16,262 bases of DNA from DALYLB01 sp046154695 (lineage in GTDB: Bacteria > Acidobacteriota > Blastocatellia > RBC074): positions 1-16,262 of the forward strand of contig JBJXFI010000251.1 of assembly GCA_046154695.1 (NCBI GenBank). The letters run 5' to 3'. Below, in pieces: positions 8,823-16,216 of the stretch (positions are counted from its first letter, which is position 1; every line of letters begins with the position of its first letter). The notes beneath the pieces are model-generated. The model saw only the letters and a list, made by a program, of their open reading frames with translations, was not told where the DNA came from and searched no databases. A program made the translations under genes and the position numbers.

Positions 8823-9683
8823 ATGGGAATGTCTTCGCAACAATCAGATTTGATCCATCACTACCTGCTCGGCCGATTGTCCGAGGAGGAGTCCGAAAGA
8901 TTGGAATCGGCATATTTTGAGCAGACAGACGTCTTTCTGGATTTGCTGGAGGCAAAGGAGGAGTTGATCGATCGATATCTTCGAGGCGAGTTGCCGGCGG
9001 AGGAGCGGCGTCTTTTCAGGGAGCGATTTTTCCCTGTCGCCTGCTTGCGCAACGAGGTGGAGGTGCGGTGGTTGGCGCAAACTTTTTCCGGCTCGAATGA
9101 GGATCCTCCCGGCAAGGTGGCGGAGACTCCGGCGCACGAATCCGGCACATGGGCGAGGCCCGCATGGCTGGCCGCCACGACAGGCCGCCGCACTTTGGGC
9201 TGGGCGGCGGCGCTGCTGCTCTCATTGCTTGGGATCGTGCTCGCGCTGCGCGGATTTTCGCCCCGCGAGGAAGTCGCGGACTCCCGGACGCCCGCGCAGT
9301 CCGCAACCCTTCCCACCCCCATCGAACCGATCATCCGCGATATCGAGCTGGCCCCGGGCGGCGCCCGGCGAGCAATCGGCGGCGACAATTACAAATTGGA
9401 ACTCGATTCGTCCGTCAGTCAGGCCCGCATCAAGCTTCGTCTGGCCGGCAAGATCTACCCCGTCTATCGCGCGACGCTTTTCAGAAAAGATGGCGGAATA
9501 CGCGTCGTCGCCACCCGTGACGCACTGACACCGGCGCCCGGCGGCAATCCCTCGTTTCTTATCTGGACATCCGAAGCCGCCCAACTGCCCGCCGGGGATT
9601 ATCTTTTCAAACTGGAGGGAAGCTCCAAAAACGGGAAGACCGCCCCCGCCGGCGCATACGAGTTGAAGATTCGCCGGCAATAG
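8823..9683 (+). CDS. Single-pass membrane protein, putative anti-sigma factor
   Basis: This 286-residue protein has three parts. The N-terminal cytoplasmic region contains two similar helical motifs: HHYLLGRLSEEESERLESAYF (12-32) and DRYLRGELPAEERRLFRERFF (50-70). A transmembrane helix (about 125-143, LGWAAALLLSLLGIVLALRG) is preceded by GRR, giving an N-in topology. The outer region (144-286) has a Pro-rich linker, then an apparently beta-rich domain (DNYKLELDSS, RIKLRLAGK, AGDYLFKLEG, AYELKIRRQ). Position right after the sigma gene and the single-pass layout fit an anti-sigma factor. The zinc-binding HxxxCxxC of zf-HC2 anti-sigma domains is absent; the only Cys is at 74. ATG 8823 is used; ATG 8829 is also possible, and the nearest purine-rich AAAGG is somewhat far upstream. 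Sigma binding is inferred from context. Confidence 0.75.
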   Translation: MGMSSQQSDLIHHYLLGRLSEEESERLESAYFEQTDVFLDLLEAKEELIDRYLRGELPAEERRLFRERFFPVACLRNEVEVRWLAQTFSGSNEDPPGKVAETPAHESGTWARPAWLAATTGRRTLGWAAALLLSLLGIVLALRGFSPREEVADSRTPAQSATLPTPIEPIIRDIELAPGGARRAIGGDNYKLELDSSVSQARIKLRLAGKIYPVYRATLFRKDGGIRVVATRDALTPAPGGNPSFLIWTSEAAQLPAGDYLFKLEGSSKNGKTAPAGAYELKIRRQ

Positions 9684-9992
9684 AGCGTTCTCTCTCCCGG
9701 GATTTTTTTGCGCTTCCGGTGAAACAAAAATCCGGAATGCGTCACTCATCGATAGAAACCGTATCTCGATAAGAGAACGCACCTCTTGAAATCAGAAACA
9801 GTTTCCTGACAAGTTTGCAGCGTCCTCAGTCGTTTTGACTGTTTAGGGTCACAGAGTCGGCAGGCGAATTCGCCTTGGCCATTTGACGATTTTTCAACTC
9901 TCAGTCAGCCGCCGTCTCTGTGGTATTGTTTGTCTCAGCCCTTCCGCTTTCTTCCTTTCGATTTCACGTTTCCTTTTCCGGAGTTCCGCGGC
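9684..9992. other. 309-bp convergent intergenic region with small hairpins
   Basis: It lies between the plus-strand anti-sigma stop and the minus-strand GntR stop. No convincing gene was found. Visible structures are a stem CGCTTCCGG (9711-9719) with CCGGAATGCG (9732-9741), nine pairs with one bulged T; a 9-bp inverted repeat GCGTTCTCT (9685-9693) and AGAGAACGC (9772-9780) about 80 bp apart; a T-run at 9703-9709; CAGTC/GACTG around 9827-9841; and a pyrimidine-rich tract at about 9938-9978. A short match to the dispersed repeat, CGGAGTTCCGC, sits at 9979-9989 next to the GntR stop. Termination for both flanking genes probably lies here, but no single strong hairpin plus T-tract is evident. Confidence 0.4.
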
Positions 9993-10736
9993 TCAGCGCG
10001 CGGCGATGACTTTGCGCTGCCTGCGGCGGGGGATGGCATCCGCATCAGGCCGGCGGGCGGGCATGGCGAGTTCCTGCTCGTGAATGCGCTGTGCGCGGCG
10101 GACGTGTTCAGCCATCAGGCGGCGCGCCTCCGCCGCATCGTGGTTGCGAATTGCCCGATAGATCCGCTGGTGGGCCTCGGCCGATTCGCGCAGGCTTTGC
10201 GTCGTCTGGTTGGCGGCCTTCCGCTCCTTGTAATGCATCGCCGAGACCATCTCAACGAGCGTCGCGAGGATCGGACTTTGCGCCGCCGAGGAAACCGACC
10301 GGTGAAACCGGATATCGTGCTCCAAAAACGCTTCCGGACGGTCGACCGTCGCGAACATGCTGGCCACCTCTTCCGAAATCGCAATCAACTGCTCATCGGT
10401 GATCCGCTCGGCCGCCAGCCCCGCCAACATCACCTCCAACTCCCGTCGCGCCTCGAAAATCTCATCGAGCGTGAATCCATGCAGCGCCGCCAGCATCGTC
10501 AACTGCTCGCTCGCCAGCATCGGCGGCCCCGCGGAGACATAGGTCCCCTTCCCATGATGCGATTCCAGCACGCCCAGGCCGATCAGCGCCCGCAACCCCG
10601 CGCGAAGCGACGGCCGGCTGATCCCGATCTGCTTCGCAAACTCCCGCTCCGACAGCAACCGGTCCCCCACACGCAGCGCCCCCGACTCGATCATCTCCCG
10701 CACCTGGATGATCACCTGCTGCGCCGCCACATCCAT
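9993..10736 (-). CDS. GntR family (FadR/FCD subfamily) transcriptional regulator
   Basis: This 247-residue DNA-binding regulator has an N-terminal winged helix-turn-helix: GDRLLSEREFAKQIGISRPS, then LIGLGVLESHHGKGTYV. A helical C-terminal FCD ligand domain follows. The metal and effector-type residues typical of FCD domains are present: Asp and His in EHDIRFHRS (141, 145), then His189 (EAHQRI) and His211 (MAEHV). FCD ligands are usually small carboxylic acids or sugar acids. ATG 10736 is chosen because GAGGG lies ten bases upstream (10751-10747). In-frame ATG 10757 and GTG 10775 are alternatives with poorer ribosome sites. An Arg-rich tail ends the protein. A typical FadR-family operator lies in its upstream region, suggesting autoregulation. 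It may regulate the hydrolase operon upstream of it on the same strand, but no matching operator was seen at that operon's start. Confidence 0.88.
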   Translation of the reverse strand: MDVAAQQVIIQVREMIESGALRVGDRLLSEREFAKQIGISRPSLRAGLRALIGLGVLESHHGKGTYVSAGPPMLASEQLTMLAALHGFTLDEIFEARRELEVMLAGLAAERITDEQLIAISEEVASMFATVDRPEAFLEHDIRFHRSVSSAAQSPILATLVEMVSAMHYKERKAANQTTQSLRESAEAHQRIYRAIRNHDAAEARRLMAEHVRRAQRIHEQELAMPARRPDADAIPRRRQRKVIAAR

Positions 10737-10795
10737 CCGCTTTTTTCCCTCTTTCATGGCTTCTCTTTTTTCCACGCGCTCAGGAGTTTTTCCAA

Positions 10796-10810
10796 ATTGG
10801 TCTTACCAGT
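10796..10810. promoter_or_regulatory. FadR/GntR-type operator upstream of the regulator gene
   Basis: ATTGGT-CTT-ACCAGT is an imperfect palindrome with the TGGTnnnACCA core (10798-10808) known for FadR-like GntR regulators such as FadR, PdhR and LldR. It sits 60 bp upstream of the chosen GntR start, in the untranslated region or promoter. No other TGGTnnnACCA was noticed in the intergenic regions of the window. Confidence 0.6.
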
Positions 10811-10919
10811 CACACATGTCCCGCCGGTATGTATTACCACCCAAGGGTAGCGAAAAACGACCAAAATGTCAGCCTGAAAAACCGTGAGGCCTGGCAGAGG
10901 GGGGAGTCGTTGGAGGATC

Positions 10920-11005
10920 ACGGAACAGCCGGAAATAATGGAATCGACGAAACCAAACAATCCGGGGCTCCGTTTGTTCCGTTATTTCCGTCTGTTCCGT
11001 TTTCC
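10920..11005. repeat. Long inverted repeat built from 9-bp units
   Basis: The arms 10921-10941 and 10979-10999 are 21 bases each and complementary except for one G-T and one C-T pair; an A-T pair (10920/11000) extends them. The loop is 37 bases. The right arm is part of four tandem 9-bp units: CCGTTTGTT (10970), CCGTTATTT (10979), CCGTCTGTT (10988) and CCGTTTTCC (10997). The left arm carries the same units inverted. It lies between the sialidase stop and the GntR promoter. With no T-tract it is not a standard terminator; a mobile or REP-like palindrome is more likely. Confidence 0.75.
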
Positions 11006-11047
11006 CTCTTCTTCTCGATGGCGATTCGGGTCGCAAGCGAGTGAAAA

Positions 11048-11060
11048 CCGCTTTAAGCGG
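11048..11060 (-). terminator. Weak terminator-like hairpin at the sialidase stop
   Basis: On the minus strand CCGCTT-A-AAGCGG is followed by TTTT (11047-11044). The hairpin overlaps the TAA stop of the sialidase gene (11053-11055). The effective stem is short (CCGC/GCGG with loop TTAAA), so termination may be weak. The larger inverted repeat at 10920-11000 lies just beyond. Confidence 0.35.
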
Positions 11061-12252
11061 CGAGCCTCCATCTCGCCTGCCGCAATACGGCGTTGTCGCT
11101 TCCCCGCATCAATTCGTACCAGACGGAGAGCAGCGAGCCGTCGGCGAGTTCGACGGTGCTGGGGTATCCCAGGTCGCCGCCGATGCCATCGCCGGAAAGG
11201 AGAATCGGGGCGGACCAGGTCCGGCCATGGTCCGCGCTGACGCGCGCCTGATTGCCGTAGGGGGTGCGGCGATGGCCGTAACTCATAAGCAAACGCCCGT
11301 CGCGCAGCTTCAACAGGTGGGACGGAAGCCCCCAGACGCCGATGGAATGGGGCTCGCTCCAGGTTCTGCCGCCATCCCGCGATTCGGTCTGCAGCGTTTC
11401 GCGGGCGTTGACCGCGCTGTGATTTCGAATGTGAACGATCAGCGCGCCGCTGGCGGTCTCAACCGCGTGGAGTTCGTGATAGTCGGGCTGCGCGTGATCG
11501 CCCTTGCGCGCGGGGATTTCCGCGAGCCATCGCCAGGTCTGGCCGTCATCGATCGACTCGCACACGCCGATGCGCTTCTCCCCGGTCCATAGCTCCTTGC
11601 CCGCGTAAAGCAGGCGGCCGTCGCGAAGCTGGATGGGGCCGTGCGGGCTGTTGACGACGGTCGGCATGCGCGCCGACCACGTCTTCCCGCCGTCGGTCGA
11701 ACGGATGAGCCACTGGCCGAGATCTCCGCCGCGCTCTTCGTCGCGAAGCCGCGCGTGCGCCGCTTTCCAGCGGGCGAGTTTTTCCGGCCCCCAGGCCGGG
11801 GCGGCGAGCTGTTTGTCGAGCTGCGCCTGATAGGCCAGCGAAGTGAACGTGGTGACGAGCAGCGCGCCCTTCGCGGTTTCGATCACGCCGGCGTCGCGGT
11901 CATCCGTGGCGCTGTCGAGCAATACCCGGGGGAAGCCCCACGACGCGCCATTGTCGCGCGAGACCATCGCGTGCACCTGCCCGAACGGACAGACATGCCC
12001 CTCGCGCCCGCCCGACCAGGCCACCCAAAGCTCCCCGCCGGCGCGCCGCGCGATCGTCGGCCACCCGTGATACGTTCCGGGATCCTGGCTGATGATCTTC
12101 GTCTCGATGATCCTTGCCTCGGGGGAGGAGGCCTCGGCATTGCGCGGCCCGCCGGCCAGCGCGACCGCCGAGAGACCGCCCGCCGTCTGTAGAAAATGGC
12201 GCCGGGAGACATTCGCCCGGCGATTCGTTTTCAAAAAGTGGGTTTTCCGCAT
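11053..12252 (-). CDS. Tat-exported sialidase/BNR-repeat protein
   Basis: This 399-residue protein has a twin-arginine signal: SRRHFLQTAGG at 16-26, then ALAGG and probable cleavage near NAEA-SS, so it should be exported folded. The rest is a six-bladed beta-propeller of the sialidase superfamily with five Asp-boxes (SxDxGxxW): SRDNGASW (98), STDGGKTW (185), SIDDGQTW (233), SRDGGRTW (291) and SADHGRTW (339). Related proteins are annotated as exo-alpha-sialidases that remove terminal sialic acids, but many members act on other sugars or are untested, and the full catalytic set was not verified. It is the last gene of the acylase-sulfatase-sialidase operon, starting 19 bases after the sulfatase stop, with GGGAG just after that stop. 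Its neighbours suggest work on extracellular glycans. Confidence 0.82.
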   Translation of the reverse strand: MRKTHFLKTNRRANVSRRHFLQTAGGLSAVALAGGPRNAEASSPEARIIETKIISQDPGTYHGWPTIARRAGGELWVAWSGGREGHVCPFGQVHAMVSRDNGASWGFPRVLLDSATDDRDAGVIETAKGALLVTTFTSLAYQAQLDKQLAAPAWGPEKLARWKAAHARLRDEERGGDLGQWLIRSTDGGKTWSARMPTVVNSPHGPIQLRDGRLLYAGKELWTGEKRIGVCESIDDGQTWRWLAEIPARKGDHAQPDYHELHAVETASGALIVHIRNHSAVNARETLQTESRDGGRTWSEPHSIGVWGLPSHLLKLRDGRLLMSYGHRRTPYGNQARVSADHGRTWSAPILLSGDGIGGDLGYPSTVELADGSLLSVWYELMRGSDNAVLRQARWRLAA

Positions 12253-12271
12253 AGTGATGTTCCGTCTCCCC

Positions 12272-13723
12272 CTACCCTCTCTTCCCCCGTCCCTTTCCCG
12301 GCGCCCCGTTCCTGAGAAGCGGATCGCCGATCGACCGCATCCATGCGGTCAGTCTCTGCTGCAACTGCTCGCGCAGGGCGCGATGCGCGGGATCGCCATA
12401 AAGATTCCGGTTTTCGTCGGGATCGTTCTTCAGATCGTAGAGTTCGTCGAGGCCGTCCGCCTGATGATGGCGGACCAGTTTCCATTCGGGCGTGCGTATC
12501 ATGCGCATGCGGGCGAGGCCGAGATGGTAAAGATCGTATTGGCCGAAGAAGGCGTCCCGCCAGGGCCGTTTTTCGCCGCGAAGGAGCGGGGAGAAATCCT
12601 CGCCGTGCTGCCGGACGCCGGCCGGCATCTGCAGGCCCAGCATCCCCAGAACCGAGGCGAACATATCGAGCTGGGTGACGGTCTCGGGAATGTCACTGCC
12701 CGGCCGCGCGACGCCGGGCCAGCGAATGAGCACCGGAATTCGCAGCGACGTGTCCCACATATTGGGGCGCTTCGGCCCCGCGACGCCTCCCGCGACCCAA
12801 ATGCCGTTTCCCTTGGTGTGAATGCCGTGATGGCCGATGTTATAGCCGTGATCGCTCTGAAAGAGGACGATCGTGTTTCGCGCGATTCCCCATTCGTCCA
12901 GTTTCGCCAGCATCCTGCCGATGTTGCGATCGACCGCGTGGACCGCCGCGTAATATTCGCGGTGCCATTGTTTGATCTGCGCGATATCGAGCCCTTTCCG
13001 CTGCGGGACGGTCGGATCGAGGTTCCGGAATAACGCCGTGTCCTCTTCCGGCATCGGGCCATACGGCGTATGGGGCTCGCGGAAGTGGATCAACGCCGCG
13101 AACGGACGCTCCCGATTCCGTTCGACAAAACGAATCGCTTCATCCATCACGAGGTCCGAGGCCGGTCCCTGGAGCTTTTTCGGCGCTCCATCGACGACGA
13201 GCGTGGGATTCATCGGCGGAAAACTTCCCTCGGGCGCGCCAAAGAAGGTGTCAAAGCCATGCTTGCGCGGATCGAAGTGCGGCTGCGTGCCCAGATGCCA
13301 CTTGCCGAAGAGCCCGGTTCGCCAGCCATTGCGCCGCAAGACCTCCGGCCAGGTCGTGATCGTGGACGGCAGGCCATGGCCCGCCGCGCCTTCCTCGGGC
13401 GTCAGGTAATCGGTGATCTCGACCTGCGTCCCATACAGTCCCGTCAGGAATCCCACCCGGCTCGGGGAGCAGACGGGGGTCGTCACAAAGGCATTGGTGA
13501 ATCGAGCGCCTTCGCGCGCCAGCCGGTCCATGTTCGGGGTGCGCGATTCGCGATTCCCATAGGCCCCGATCGACCATGCCGCCTGATCGTCCGTGACGAT
13601 CGAGATCAGATTGAACCGCGGCGCCGGCTGCCGCGGCCCGCCGCCCGCGCGCGTCGCGCTCGTCGAGGCCGTCAACAGGTACACAAAAAGAAGTGAAAGG
13701 ATCGCACGCTTCATAGGCTTCAT
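12272..13723 (-). CDS. Exported formylglycine-dependent sulfatase (S1 family)
   Basis: This 483-residue enzyme hydrolyses sulfate esters, probably of glycans, outside the cytoplasm. A signal peptide is visible (MKPMKRAILSLLFVYLLTAS, cleaved near TRA-GG). The alkaline phosphatase-like fold signatures are complete: metal-binding Asp pair in IVTDDQ (45-46); Cys85 in CSPSR, the CxPxR site converted to formylglycine; GKWHLG (Lys141, His143); EPHTPY (His218); SDHGYNIGHHG (Asp291, His292); and Lys304. Maturation needs a formylglycine-generating enzyme or anaerobic equivalent, which is not in this window. ATG 13723, 14 bases after the acylase stop, begins a proper signal peptide; ATG 13714 is an alternative. 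A longer in-frame reading from 13831 would overlap the acylase and is rejected. The exact sulfated substrate cannot be assigned. Confidence 0.92.
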   Translation of the reverse strand: MKPMKRAILSLLFVYLLTASTSATRAGGGPRQPAPRFNLISIVTDDQAAWSIGAYGNRESRTPNMDRLAREGARFTNAFVTTPVCSPSRVGFLTGLYGTQVEITDYLTPEEGAAGHGLPSTITTWPEVLRRNGWRTGLFGKWHLGTQPHFDPRKHGFDTFFGAPEGSFPPMNPTLVVDGAPKKLQGPASDLVMDEAIRFVERNRERPFAALIHFREPHTPYGPMPEEDTALFRNLDPTVPQRKGLDIAQIKQWHREYYAAVHAVDRNIGRMLAKLDEWGIARNTIVLFQSDHGYNIGHHGIHTKGNGIWVAGGVAGPKRPNMWDTSLRIPVLIRWPGVARPGSDIPETVTQLDMFASVLGMLGLQMPAGVRQHGEDFSPLLRGEKRPWRDAFFGQYDLYHLGLARMRMIRTPEWKLVRHHQADGLDELYDLKNDPDENRNLYGDPAHRALREQLQQRLTAWMRSIGDPLLRNGAPGKGRGKRG

Positions 13724-13737
13724 TCTTCGTGAAAGGG

Positions 13738-16122
13738 TCACTTCCGGGGTTCGAGAATCAATTGCCGCTTCACCCTCGCCTCGATCTTCCCGGGGCTGAA
13801 GAGCAGCGGGAAATAGCGCCCCTCGGCCCACATCGGCAGGAGGTCGCCATAATGCGGGCTGCCGGGCTGCCCCGACTGACCGGGGACGCTCGTCGCGACG
13901 GAGTTATCCCAGTCGCTCACATCCAGAATCTCGCGGAAGGAGGCGCCGTGGTTCTGGCGGTAGTTTGGGCCGCTGGTATTGTTTACGGTGTAAACGTCGC
14001 CTCCCTTCTCGACCGAAGGGAGGTCGAAGGCGGCGCGACGCTCCGCGTTCGTCGAGAGCGGATGCGCGAAGGAGGCCGTGTGAAGCCGCCCCCATCGCCA
14101 TTGCTTTGCGTCCTCGCCGAGAAGCCGCCGCGTCTCGGCGATCGCCTCTTTCAGGCTCTCGCGCATGGCCCGGTCACGCCCCGCCCGCGGCGGCTGCCCG
14201 AACCAGCGGGTAGAGGGCGATTTCAATGCATCGATCGTCTTCGTCGCGGAGACGCGGCCGGCCACGATGCTCCACGCCTTGGCCGGAACATGCGGCTTGA
14301 AGACGGCCGCGGAAAGCCGCGGCATCCACACCTCGAAGAGCGCCGCCGCCGCGGAGTCCTTCTCCAGGCGGCAATCCCATTGCGTGAGCAGATCGACATA
14401 GGGGCGCAGGTCCGGCTCGATCTCCCGCACCTCTTTCAGCACGGCCGTCAGCTCGCGGGCGGGAAGAGAGAGTTCGTCATATTGCAGCCGCTGAAAATCC
14501 GCGACCCCGAATTTTCGTCCGGGCGCTCCCAGCACCTCCGCGATGCGGCGAAAGCGGGTCGGATTGGCCCATTCATAGCCGAGTTCGTGCGGATAACCGG
14601 CCGGCAGAATATTGTGGTTCGCGGTCGCAATGAAATGCTCGGACGGATTGTAGCGCTGCGGAAGCTTCGACACGGGAAGAAATCCCCGCCACTCATAGCT
14701 TCCCTCACTGCCCGGAACCGGGAGCATCCCGGACCACGTTCGACCCGACGGCCCCCTGCGAACCGGCGTGATGCCCGCCGCCACCCAGCCCACATTTCCA
14801 TCCACGTCGGCGTAGATCAGATTCTCCGAAGGCACCTTCCATCTCTCCATGGCCTTGAGAAACTGGCCCCAATTCCGCACACGGTTCAGGGTCAGCGATG
14901 CGAGGTACCCGGCGGTCCCCGGCTCGCTGCCGACCCATTTCAAGGCGTATGCGCGATGGCGCGCCCGGTCTTCGTATATGACCGGGCCGTGATGCGTGAA
15001 CTTCAATTCGATCGTCCGCGGCGCGGTTTCTCCCTTGACCTTGAGCGTTTCCCGCTCGACCCGCATCCTGCGCCAGGCGCCTTGCCAGCGATACTCATCG
15101 GGGTTCGCGGGATTCGTCTTCTCGACATAGAGGTCCTGCTGATCGATCCCCACGATCGTGAACCCAAAGCCCACGCGGTCGTTGTGGCCCGCCGCCACAC
15201 CGGGCAGCGTCGGCTCGCCCGCGCCGATCACGTTCCATCCCGGGCCATTGAGATGAACCAGATACCGAAGACTGGGCAGGGCGATCTGGCGATGCGGATC
15301 GTTGGCGAGCAGCGGTTTTCCCGTGGACGACATCGTCCCATCGATCACCCAGTTGTTGCTGCCGTCGCTCGGGTCGAACGCGACCGGCCCGCCCGCCGCG
15401 TTCGCGGCCGCCAGAATCCGGCCGTCGATCCCCTCCAGGTCCAGCCCCGCCGGCACTGCCACCTTGCGCGCCAGGTCGGTTTCGATCCATTCGTCCACAA
15501 ACTCCCTGCCGTATTCGCGGACGAGCTGGGCGCGCAGGACTTCGGTCGAGGCATTGCGCGTCATCACATATCCCGCCATTCGCGTCAGGCAGACTTCCGG
15601 CGTCCACGGCTCGGGGCGATACCCCGCCAGTTGAAACTCGATCGGCAGGCGGTCCATGCTCGCCTCGATGGACGCGTTCACGCCCCGCACGAAGGCCTCG
15701 ATGATCGGTTTCGCGTCGGGCGCGTAGGATTCGTACTCGGCCGTCATATCGCCCCGATAGCGAAGCAGCCGAGCGAAGCGATCCCGCTCGACCGCCTTCT
15801 CCCCCAGCACCTCCGCCAGCTTCCCCTCGCCGATCCGGCGCCACAGATCCATCTGCCACAACCGGTCCTGCGCCGCGACGAATCCCTGCGCGAAGAAGAG
15901 ATCGTCCTGCGTCTCGGCGAAAATGTGCGGAATGCCCCATTCATCGCGCAGCACACGAACCGGCTTCTCCAATCCCCTCACCTCGATCGTGCCCGAGGTC
16001 TGCGCCAGCACCCGCCCCGCCTGCTCCCGCAGATCGACCGCGGGCGCCTGGCTCCGCAGGCCCGTGGGGTAAAGAATGAAAAAAAAGCACAACAGCGCAA
16101 TCAGGCTCACGACGTTTTTCAT
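13738..16122 (-). CDS. Penicillin-acylase family Ntn hydrolase (exported amidase)
   Basis: This 794-residue exported precursor cleaves amide bonds of N-acyl compounds; relatives act on beta-lactams or acyl-homoserine lactones. The signal peptide spans 1-26 (MKNVVSLIALLCFFFILYPT; SQA-PA site). The alpha-chain region has the family motif RDEWGIPHIFAET and AQDRLWQMDLWRR. Self-processing should occur at DG-SNNWVI, freeing Ser255 as the N-terminal nucleophile of the beta chain. The later ATANHNIL (Asn502) matches the oxyanion Asn region, although the usual ANN is ANH here. NNTSGPNYRQNHGASFREI closes the fold. ATG 16122 is chosen because GAGG lies eight bases upstream and the signal peptide begins there; an in-frame start at 16188 adds 22 polar residues. 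It is the first gene of the operon, with the sulfatase 14 bases downstream. True substrate unknown; a penicillin role is not implied. Confidence 0.92.
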   Translation of the reverse strand: MKNVVSLIALLCFFFILYPTGLRSQAPAVDLREQAGRVLAQTSGTIEVRGLEKPVRVLRDEWGIPHIFAETQDDLFFAQGFVAAQDRLWQMDLWRRIGEGKLAEVLGEKAVERDRFARLLRYRGDMTAEYESYAPDAKPIIEAFVRGVNASIEASMDRLPIEFQLAGYRPEPWTPEVCLTRMAGYVMTRNASTEVLRAQLVREYGREFVDEWIETDLARKVAVPAGLDLEGIDGRILAAANAAGGPVAFDPSDGSNNWVIDGTMSSTGKPLLANDPHRQIALPSLRYLVHLNGPGWNVIGAGEPTLPGVAAGHNDRVGFGFTIVGIDQQDLYVEKTNPANPDEYRWQGAWRRMRVERETLKVKGETAPRTIELKFTHHGPVIYEDRARHRAYALKWVGSEPGTAGYLASLTLNRVRNWGQFLKAMERWKVPSENLIYADVDGNVGWVAAGITPVRRGPSGRTWSGMLPVPGSEGSYEWRGFLPVSKLPQRYNPSEHFIATANHNILPAGYPHELGYEWANPTRFRRIAEVLGAPGRKFGVADFQRLQYDELSLPARELTAVLKEVREIEPDLRPYVDLLTQWDCRLEKDSAAAALFEVWMPRLSAAVFKPHVPAKAWSIVAGRVSATKTIDALKSPSTRWFGQPPRAGRDRAMRESLKEAIAETRRLLGEDAKQWRWGRLHTASFAHPLSTNAERRAAFDLPSVEKGGDVYTVNNTSGPNYRQNHGASFREILDVSDWDNSVATSVPGQSGQPGSPHYGDLLPMWAEGRYFPLLFSPGKIEARVKRQLILEPRK

Positions 16123-16130
16123 CGATCGAT

Positions 16131-16134
16131 CCTC
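16131..16134 (-). promoter_or_regulatory. Ribosome binding site deciding the acylase start
   Basis: GAGG on the minus strand is eight bases upstream of ATG 16122, the best-placed Shine-Dalgarno in the operon. Confidence 0.65.
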
Positions 16135-16150
16135 GAAACCGTGGGGAATT

Positions 16151-16193
16151 CGTTCGGAGTTCCGCCTTGTATCTTGAGATTGAGACAAGGCGG
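16151..16193 (-). repeat. Dispersed repeat copy 3 joined to a 9-bp inverted repeat
   Basis: On the minus strand AAGGCGGAACTCCGAACG (16168-16151) matches copy 1 at 110-127 with one change. It overlaps an inverted repeat, CCGCCTTGT (16162-16170) and ACAAGGCGG (16185-16193), with a 14-base loop. The element lies 30-70 bp upstream of the acylase start, where the operon promoter should be, so it could affect expression. No clear -35/-10 pair was found around it. Confidence 0.6.
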
Positions 16194-16216
16194 TTGTAAA
16201 AACTCCTTGTTTTGAT

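Noticed and set aside
3067..9683. Type III-E CRISPR (Craspase) or gasdermin defence locus
   Set aside because: There is no cas gene, CRISPR array or gasdermin-like small protein in the window; only the logic of CHAT plus sigma is similar.
9930..10850. Open frame of 306 codons on the plus strand across the GntR gene
   Set aside because: It is Arg/His-rich with no domain, and it runs over the GntR operator region. The minus strand has a complete GntR/FCD protein.
13724..13831. Longer N-terminus for the sulfatase
   Set aside because: It would overlap the acylase end and bury the signal peptide 36 residues inside the protein.
13729..16215. Open frame of 828 codons on the plus strand opposite the acylase
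   Set aside because: It mirrors the acylase on the opposite strand, is rich in Arg, Pro and His, and has no recognisable motif, whereas the minus strand has a signal peptide, Shine-Dalgarno and full Ntn motifs. Long antisense frames are expected in GC-rich DNA.
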